From contig NC_039368.1 in NCBI RefSeq assembly GCF_003573695.1, positions 10,749,860 through 10,813,859 on the forward strand: 64,000 nt of DNA. Reading direction: 5' to 3'. Positions 56,391 through 64,000 of this stretch are shown here, piece by piece (position 1 is the stretch's first letter; the number at the start of each line of letters is the position of its first letter). The notes beneath the pieces were generated by a model. The model was not told the DNA's origin. It was given only the letters and a program-made list of their open reading frames with translations, and made no database searches. The stretch comes from Papaver somniferum. Lineage: Eukaryota > Streptophyta > Magnoliopsida > Ranunculales > Papaveraceae. The translations under genes were made by a program, and so were the position numbers.

Positions 56391-58829
56391 GCGTTGGAGC
56401 ATTTCTCGGTCGAACTCGCAAGCGTTGCTAGATCAAGCTTGTTTGTCAAATTTAGATGTCAAAACTATATGTCTTGATTTTTAGTCTACTTATAGCTAAG
56501 TCTCGGACAAGGATAGTTAACTATATTTTAGCTCCAGACTCCACCGCAATCATCATATGAAGACGAAGAACTACTCAAGGATAGAGTGTAAGGTATGTGG
56601 ATACTTGAACTTATCTGTCGCTCAAAAGTCTATCTACTCTATCTCCTACTCTTGAGACAAAGGTCGTATAAGTATATAGATTTCAATGATACATATTTGC
56701 TATTTCGAGCCGAGTTTAACTCGCCTATCTATTTCTGGAAATATGTGTTGGTAAGTTTTCGCTTTATCCAAGTTCATCTTTACTCGTGACGAAAATCATG
56801 GTAACATTTCAATATCTTGAAAATCATTTTGATGAAAAATAGTTTGTGAATAACAATTATATAACATCCTCTAAGAATGTTTCAATGATTGAAATGAAGA
56901 GTGGAGATTATGTAACCATCTTTGGATATAAGCACATATAGTGTTTTCGCACATTAGTGTATATATCCATAAACGAGGAACCAAGTGTATGCATATGTGT
57001 GTATACGAAATTGGTGAAGGAGACAGGTTAAGTATGCGCCGTTCGCATACTGGCGGAAGGTTTCACCTGAAAATTTCTGTTGAGCTTGGAATTGACAAAC
57101 TCTTAACTAGTCACCTAAAGTATGCGTACCCATACACATACTGGCGGAGGTTTTCTACCCGAAAATATCTGCTTAGTTTGGAAATTAAACCAACTCAAAG
57201 CCAAATGCTTAAGTACGCATACCCGTACGCATACTTAAGCTGGTTACTTTATCAAATCGGGAGTTCATGAACCTAATCATTTAAATTATAAGGAATGAAA
57301 TCTTTGCAAACCATGGCTATAATGTTCATGAATCTATTCAAGTGAATCAAACGATTTTGTTTCAATTGTGTCTATTATAAAGAACTAAGCAATTGAACAA
57401 CTCTCTAACTAGTTCTTTTGAAGTCATTGGAATTAGTTATGGTAAAGATGAATATGGTTGATATGAAAGTGCTCATATGGCTAACCATCGGTTAACTATT
57501 GTTGAACCAACTAAGTGTACACGTTTAGGTACGGTTACTCAAACTTAAATGAAATACATTTCATTTGTGTATGACAAGCTAAGATTCGATCTAACGGTTG
57601 AAAGATATTAGCTTGAATCTAATTAGGTTTTCATCTAATGGTGAATATTAAATGCTTTGTTACTAAGCTAACATTGATTACGAACCCTGATTCGAAAACT
57701 ATATAAAGAAAAACTCTAGCAACTGGGAAACCTAAACCACACACCTCCTGTGTGATACTATTTATATAAATCTAGAGTCGTTCCTCCTCTAACCTTAGGT
57801 TTCTTTTCGAGACCTTGTAGGTTAACGACTTAAAGACTTTAGTGGGATTGTGAAGCCAGACCCAACTATTTTCTCTGTAGTTGCGCGATCTGATCTTGCT
57901 CTTTTTATCGTATAAGTAAAATCGTAAGATTAGCTTGAGATTGATATCTCCGATAGGCAAGATAAAAAGAAGTCACAAACATCTTCGTCTCATCGTTTGT
58001 GAATTTCTCTAGTTGATTAAGATTACTGTGAGGTGATTGATAATTCTAGGTTGTTCATCGGGAATATAAGTCCGGGTTATCGATTGGTTCCTGTTCACCT
58101 TGATTTTATCAAAAGGCGGAACAAAACTCGTAGGTATTTCTTTGGGAGACAGATCTATCTATTATCGTATACTTTTCTGTGTGAGAAAGATTTGTTTATT
58201 AAAGTCTTCGACTTTGGGTCGTAGCAACTCTTGGTTGTGGGTGAGATCAGCTAAAGGAATCAAGTGCGTAGAATCCTGCTGGGCTCAGAGACGTAAGGAG
58301 CGCAACTGTACCTTGAATCAGTGTGAGATTAATTGGGGTTTAACTACAGTCCATACCGAAGTTAGTTTGTAGTAGGCTAGTGTCTGTAACGGATTAATAC
58401 AATGTGGTGTTCAAACTGGACTAAGTCATGGGGTTTTTCTGCATTTGCGGTTTCCATTTTAACAAAATCTCTAGTGTCTTTGTTTTTTTTCCGCATTATA
58501 TTTTGTTATATAATAGAAACATCACAGGTTGTGCGTTGAATCGATCAATTGGTAAATCCAACCTTTGGTTGTTGATTGAAATTGATTGATACTTGAACAT
58601 TGGTCTTTGGTACCATTCAAGTTTACATATCTTATGTTCAATCGGGCTCGCATATTTATATTTGCTGATTGCAGATTGAATTAGAGATTTCGATATTTAA
58701 CTCCTTGATATATCATTTTTAAGATTGAATCTAACTGTCTAGTTGATTCTCTTGAAAGTATATTAGAGTTAGTCCATACATATTGCTAAGCGAAATATTG
58801 GGTGAGGTTGTTAGACCCTCACATTTTCA
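56391..58829 (+). repeat. LTR of the SIRE-like copia remnant
   Basis: The start lies near 56391 (TTGGAGCATTTCTCGGTCG region, slightly damaged) and the end is at TCACATTTTCA before the primer site. It has TATA-like TATATAAA at 57700-57707 and a cluster of TACGCATAC-type repeats at 57030-57240. Its first part is repeated at 62555-62800. About 2.4 kb is long but acceptable for SIRE-type LTRs. No genes lie within it. Confidence 0.7.
57700..57707 (+). promoter_or_regulatory. TATA-like box in the SIRE-like LTR
   Basis: TATATAAA followed by GAAAAACTC, about 1.1 kb before the LTR end. It is the best TATA match in this LTR and a plausible U3/R promoter. Confidence 0.4.
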
Positions 58830-58831
58830 AT

Positions 58832-58843
58832 TGGTATAAGAGC
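58832..58843 (+). other. Primer-binding site (initiator tRNA-Met type)
   Basis: TGGTATAAGAGC differs by one base from the standard copia primer site TGGTATCAGAGC and stands directly after the LTR. Confidence 0.8.
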
Positions 58844-58896
58844 AGGCAAACACGTTCAAGACCTCAAAAGTCTGTGTTTATAAGCGATCTGACTTT

Positions 58897-60423
58897 ATGG
58901 ACATAATTTCTATCTCCATAAACGTACCACCAGTCTTCGACTGCTCAAACTACTTATGGTGGAAAATCATTATGCGTGCTTTTCTTCAATCGCGTGATTT
59001 TGTATCATGGATTTATGTAGTTAATGTCTATATGCTCCCGTTATTGCAGTAGGAGGTGAAACCTTCCTAAAGGATGTTGGTACATATGGCGCTGTCGAGA
59101 TACTTGCTGCAAAAAAAAATTCTGACGGTTTGAATGCCATCATGCATGCCATTACCCTAGATCTCCAGCACCATGTGACTATGTGCACTCGGTCTAAAGA
59201 TGCTTGGGATATCTTAGAAACCGTATTTGAAGGGAATACCTGTGAAAATTAAGCTAGCCTTCAAAACCTAAATTCCGAATGGGAAAACCTTCGTATGGCA
59301 GATGAAGATCCATTTGATGAGTTTAATCACAAAGTTTCTGAAATTGTTAATGCATCTTTTGCATTGGGTAAGACTATTCCTAAAAAGGACATTGTGATGA
59401 AAATCCTCAGATCGCTGCCATCTAGATACGATTTTAAGAAGCATGTCATTGTTGAGGAAAATAACTTCAATACTCTCTCCAGAAATACTCTGGTTGGGAA
59501 GATAAAGATTTTTGATCATTAGCATACATCCAAATCTAGCAAGGATACTTCCTTCAAAGACTAAAGGACACCAAACTACTTGATAAAAGTAGAAGTGTTT
59601 ATATCTCTGAAGATGATCTTTCTAAGAATGATTCATCAGATGAAGATATTGACAAGTCAGTCTCGATGATCACAAGACAGTTTAGAAATCTTCTTTTGAA
59701 GAGAAGTAAACGGTTCTCCAGAGATAAGCCAAAAGCATCAGTCAAACCTCATAATCGTATTCCTTCTAAAAACAGGGACACAAATGAAACTAATGACGAG
59801 GAGATGCCTCAGTGCTTTAAGTGTAAAGGTTTTGGCCATTTTTCAAATGAGTGTCCAAATCGCAGAAAATACACTGGGAATAAAGGTCTTGCTGCAACTA
59901 TTGATGAAATGTCTGACAATTATGATTCTGATGAAGACAAAAAATCAAGTGTTGCTCTTTTGTGTGAAAATATAAATTTTCATAATTGTAGCAATACATA
60001 CATCAATCTTGATAATATCTCAGTAGAGAATCCAACCATGCTGGAAGAATCAATTGACCTTTCAGTTGGAAACTCTCAGTTTAATTTTCAGGAGCTATTA
60101 TGTGCTTAGCAGCTTGCACATCACAGGCGCCTAAATCATATTTTGCATTGACATGCTCTTATTGTTCACTCAAGGGTCATGAACTTTCAAAGTCTTTCAA
60201 GTACAAACACAAGATGAGATATGTCAACAAACTTCAACAAAGAGCGGATCGTATAGAAAACAAGATTAAACTTGATCAAAAAACCGCTGAGGTATGTAAG
60301 ATTTTATCTTCTTCGAATAAGTTAGTTTCCAAAGATAATTCTAGACCACTAAAGAAGAAAGTATGGTCTACACATTCAGACAGACGGGGTTCTATGAATT
60401 CCATCCAAAAAAGTTATGATTGA
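58897..60423 (+). pseudogene. SIRE-like gag (broken), no pol
   Basis: An ATG at 58897 opens MDIISISINVPPVFDCSNY and WWKIIMRAFLQSRDFV, the usual copia gag start. After frame breaks come the UBN2-type piece at 59295-59522 (FNHKVSEIVNASFALGKTI, ILRSLPSRYDFK) and the piece at 59666-60109 with the zinc knuckle CFKCKGFGHFSNEC. The last piece, 60100-60423, has a second knuckle-like motif CSYCSLKGHELSKS (final Cys replaced) and KKVWSTHSDRR, which normally stands just before the protease. Pol is absent afterwards. Breaks occur near 59050, 59250, 59520 and 60109. Confidence 0.8.
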
Positions 60424-61855
60424 CAGATTGTTGTTCACTGCAGCACAACTTGATACTGTTGATTAGTGCATCTTGTCTCATGTGCCTGTTCAAAAGAGAC
60501 AAGATCGTGCACACCTTTGGCTTTAAGAATTTTTTTTTCTTCTTAGCTTTGTGTTTGGAATTCCTCCAAGTCGATTTGACATTAGAAAGGACTTAGTCCG
60601 TCAATAAAATAGGTATATTGTCAACAATTCTACTCTTCACAGGGTTGTGAGTTTTGCGTGCACGAACCTGTTTAAAGGTTTCGAAAACCTACATTCATTT
60701 TTCCTTCTCGGATATTCTTTATATCTTAAGACTGCTTGTTGAGTTTAGATTGTGAATTCTTATCACAAAACCGTTTGCATATGGATACTCCAAGCATCAT
60801 GTTTTCTGATGGAAAAGACGTCAACATGATTGTTAAGCCATCAATCACTAAGGAAAAAGAAAGATCTACGTTGAACTTTGAAAAGAAAACACATGAATGT
60901 GAGGAAGCCAAGAGTTGTTCCTTCAAACTATCAGAAGTTTTCTGATGTTCTTGAAGAGTTGAAGCAGAAGGAAAGAGATTCAAAAAATAAAGGCTTTTGT
61001 TTTAAGATCACTGGAAATTCAGAAGGCCTTGGTTCGACATCATCATCCAAGAAGGTTTATTGGTATTGATTCATTTCTCCATGAACCATATGTTCCAATG
61101 GATGTTGACGACAAGGAGTTCGTGGACGACAAAGAATTTTTCAAATGTCTTAATGTCTAGGAAACTTCTTATGAGAATTTTATTCTTTTTTTATTTAATA
61201 AGGATAACTAGGGTTTGGAATAGCCATTATTGTGAGTTCACATAGATATGTCCAACGTTTTCATCTTAAAATGTTTTTAGATTTATTTATCTAAATTCTA
61301 AAGTCGATTTTGAAGATGATTTTTCAGTATTAATCTTTATGGTTTTATATATTACAATATGTTATGGGATATGTGTGTTTGCGTCCGTGAACTATGATTG
61401 TCCCATACTTGGTCAAAAGTTATCTCTTTCATATGTCGATATGCATGTATTGATAAAAGATCGATGAACTTTTGACATACAAAAATTGAACTTATTATGT
61501 CATTATGAAAACAATTGATGGAAGATAGGATGAAATTTTTGTCTACGAAGATCATGTCTATTATATCTCGTTATGCAAATAGTGATGAAAATAGAATGAA
61601 TATTTGTCTATCCAGCAGTATTGATCTTCCGTGATCCATATTTTAATGTAATACTATGCGGCTCCGTAAGTCTTCTTATGTGAGAAATTCCAAATAGATT
61701 AATCATGAATTCTTTTGTGGTTAATTTGGTTGATTATTCCGGTTAAATTAATCATGGGTTCTCTTGTGGTTAGTTTAATTGAGATTTTTTGATACAAAAT
61801 CATTTCCTTTTGTGATTTTTTGGTGTCCAAATAAATCCTTCTTTTCTCGTAAAAG
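60424..61855 (+). other. Region in place of pol, no recognisable domains
   Basis: Where protease, integrase and RT would be, there are only short frames (for example 60736-60945, plus, acidic and Lys-rich) without motifs. Either pol was deleted or this is a non-autonomous derivative with unrelated filler. Confidence 0.5.
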
Positions 61856-62554
61856 TAAGGTCGCTCTTGTTGTTCTCTCGGGAATGAAATTTTACGGGGG
61901 AGAGTTCTTTTTGAACTTGCGCTTAATTCTCATATCTTTGTGGGGAGTGCGGCTGTGGAATATTATAGAGGTTATCTTGTATCTTTATAAACTCCTTGAT
62001 GAATGCATCTAGCTTCGGCAATATGATTGCATCTAAACAAGTTGATATGTGCTTTTCTTTGGTCTTGAAGCATCTCCATTGGAATTTCATTGATCTCACT
62101 AGTTTTCCTACCTTTGCCAAATTTATTGACAAAAAGGGGGAGAATTAATGTGTAGTTCACACTAAAAATACACATGGTTATCAGATTATTATGTAAGGGG
62201 GAGTGGTTTTCATATTTATATGAAAGTATTGAATAAGGGGGAGTGATACATATCATCATAGTATTGTTGTCGAAGTTGTGATACAATTGAACTTTGATGT
62301 TGTGTAATAATACTATGACATAAGAATGATTTAGAGCTTTTGTTTTCTCATTGTTATGGCTACAAATCTTCAATAACTATGATGCTGAACTGAATATCTA
62401 CGGAATCATGGGAGTACTTGGAAATGACGAAGATTTCGAGTAATGTTGAAGAACCAAGGAGATCAAGCACGTGGACGAGAAGCTACAAAGTTTTATTTAT
62501 TTTGTATTCCATATGTATTGATAGTTTTGTCACTAAAATTGACAAAGGAGGAGA
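61856..62554 (+). repeat. 3' UTR of the SIRE-like remnant
   Basis: This is a copy of 55690-56390 with ATTGACAAAAAGGGGGAGAA and further GGGGGAG runs, ending in the polypurine tract ACAAAGGAGGAGAT before TGTTAGAG. Confidence 0.8.
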
Positions 62555-62800
62555 TTGTTAGAGAATTGCTCGGTCGAAATCGCAAGCGTTGCTATCTCAA
62601 GCTTGTTTGTCAAATTTAGATGTCAAAACTATATGTCTTGATTTATAGTCTACTTATAGATAAGTCTCGGACTAGGATAGTTAAGTGTAGTTGAGCTCCA
62701 GACTCCACCGCGATCATCATATGAAGACGAAGAACTACTTAAGGAACCAGTGGAACTTCATTGACTAAAAGGTATGTGCAGACTTGAACTTATCTGTAGA
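62555..62800 (+). repeat. Truncated 3' LTR of the SIRE-like remnant
   Basis: It starts TGTTAGAGAATTGCTCGGTC after the polypurine tract and matches the first 240 bases of the 56391 LTR up to about GACTTGAACTTATCTGT. Homology then ends, so the rest of the LTR is lost. Confidence 0.78.
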
Positions 62801-64000
62801 GCCTTCAAATCTAGCAGCTGACTAATCCAAGAGATTAACTAAATAAAGAGGCATTACTAATCTAAATCAAATACTTAAACATTAATTTAAAAAATCTGCT
62901 ACAAAAACTTAACCCAAAACTAGCCCCGCTCTGAAATAAATATATAGACAAGAAATCCTCTCAAATGATACATATAAAATAATCATTTGGTTTACAAATA
63001 GATTATACAACATAATAAACAAAGCTGAAGTTAAACAACTAACGAAATCAACCCTTGAAGCTTTCGCTGCGCAACTCTGATCTGTCTCTGAAATTGATAG
63101 TGGGAATGGGTGAGCGCATCATCCCTAAAAGGGGTGCCCAGTAGGAATAACATTTAACTTTTAAGTAATCATTGAAAATGATTTGAAAACAATTCATGTT
63201 TTCCCTAAACGCTAAAACGCAACCTATTTCACATAGGTAAACAATCATGTATATGGAACTAACTACTTCCAAATAATATATAATATGGTGACTCGTCCAG
63301 CACCTAGATAGTTATATGGTGACTCGTCCCGCACCTAGTTATTGCATGAAAATACGTATGTATAAATGAAGGAGCAATATCCTATATACCATAGATGGAA
63401 ATTCTTATTTCCCAAACAATCAAATGGAAACTCTTATTTCCCAAACAATTCATAAAGACGAACGAAGCATTACGATTCCTTTCCAAGCAATGGAAAGATT
63501 AAAAGAAATACCAGAACTTTCGTAAAACAAAGTTAAACAATGCACGGAAAGCACAATCAGACAATGCATGAATTTGTTAAACATAAACTTTGGTAAAAGA
63601 AAACAACAATAATCACAAAAGAGTTAAATATAAATTCCCACCTCTTTTGATGACAAGCCACGCCTACCTCGAGATCCACGATCCACTGGTCCATCCTTTG
63701 AATCGATCGTTGTTAATACATACTAACTGTTAATCACACAAGAACTCTAAGAATCCAGCCGAAGCGGCTCACACAAGTATTATACAAGTTATCTAATGGT
63801 TCTAAGCCAATTTATGATTCTACATCTTTTAATTATCTATCCTTAGCAAATCTAAGGTAAACTAGTTCAATTAGATTGTTTCTATAGTCCGCTAGATATG
63901 TCTTGTGAATATATGCAACTTTGTAGAAGAAGCCAAAGGCTAATTCAGACCAGAAGAGGTCCAAATCATCAATATAAGATAATTAGTCTTAAGCCCAAGT
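62801..64000 (-). other. Probable LTR fragment of another retrotransposon
   Basis: No coding signal. Two short direct duplications are visible: 63283-63307 with 63314-63338 (ATATGGTGACTCGTCC) and 63395-63420 with 63424-63449 (TTATTTCCCAAACAAT). On the minus strand, GGGCACCCCTTTTAGGGATG and ACCTCGAGGTAGGCGTGG resemble segments common in plant Ty3/gypsy LTR regions. The element would continue beyond the window, and neither end is visible. Confidence 0.35.

Noticed and set aside
1..64000. tRNA, rRNA or other structural RNA genes
   Set aside because: Apart from the decayed tRNA-like module in copia LTRs, no complete cloverleaf or rRNA-like sequence was seen by eye.

Overview
The window is plant nuclear DNA, most likely from a eudicot: AT-rich, intron-bearing, and almost entirely built from nested transposable elements, with no bacterial-style genes. 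Host coding DNA is limited to a few broken pieces. I cannot name the species from the sequence.

Layout. 1-890: unclassified non-coding DNA. 900-3762: a decayed Ty1/copia element of Ale/Retrofit type on the minus strand. 3763-4696: remnants of an unidentified minus-strand coding sequence. 4697-10562: a complete but inactivated copia element, minus strand, with both LTRs and a CCCAT target-site duplication (TSD); each LTR carries a tRNA/SINE-like module. 10568-17000: L1-type LINE material, namely a minus-strand fragment, a plus-strand fragment split by a small MITE, and a nearly full-length minus-strand LINE with poly(A) tail, ORF2 (endonuclease, reverse transcriptase, zf-RVT) and ORF1. 17057-22198: a 5.1 kb element with terminal inverted repeats (TIRs) and a broken plant-mobile-domain (PMD) gene, plus about 20 short modules of almost constant length (34-35 bp), each bounded by TTCGGC and GCCGAA.

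22994-52588 is an F-box-associated-domain gene split by 28.5 kb of inserted DNA that is flanked by one perfect TAATC duplication. The insert is a tandem copia array with five LTRs alternating with four decayed internal regions, all minus strand. The fourth internal region was hit by a younger plus-strand, gag-only LTR element (38330-47280, TSD GTCCC, tRNA-Asp-type primer site, nearly identical 2.5 kb LTRs). The order of events is readable: F-box gene, then copia insertion, then tandem expansion, then the gag-only insertion.

52589-55690 holds possible exons of an unidentified plus-strand gene. 55690-62800 is a gag-only SIRE-like copia remnant on the plus strand in the unusual order 3'UTR, LTR, gag, 3'UTR, partial LTR. 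62800-64000 looks like part of another LTR element running out of the window.

The most unusual signals are the subterminal arrays of constant-length inverted TTCGGC/GCCGAA modules, the single-TSD tandem retrotransposon array that expanded after its pol gene had already decayed, and the tRNA-like module inside a copia LTR.
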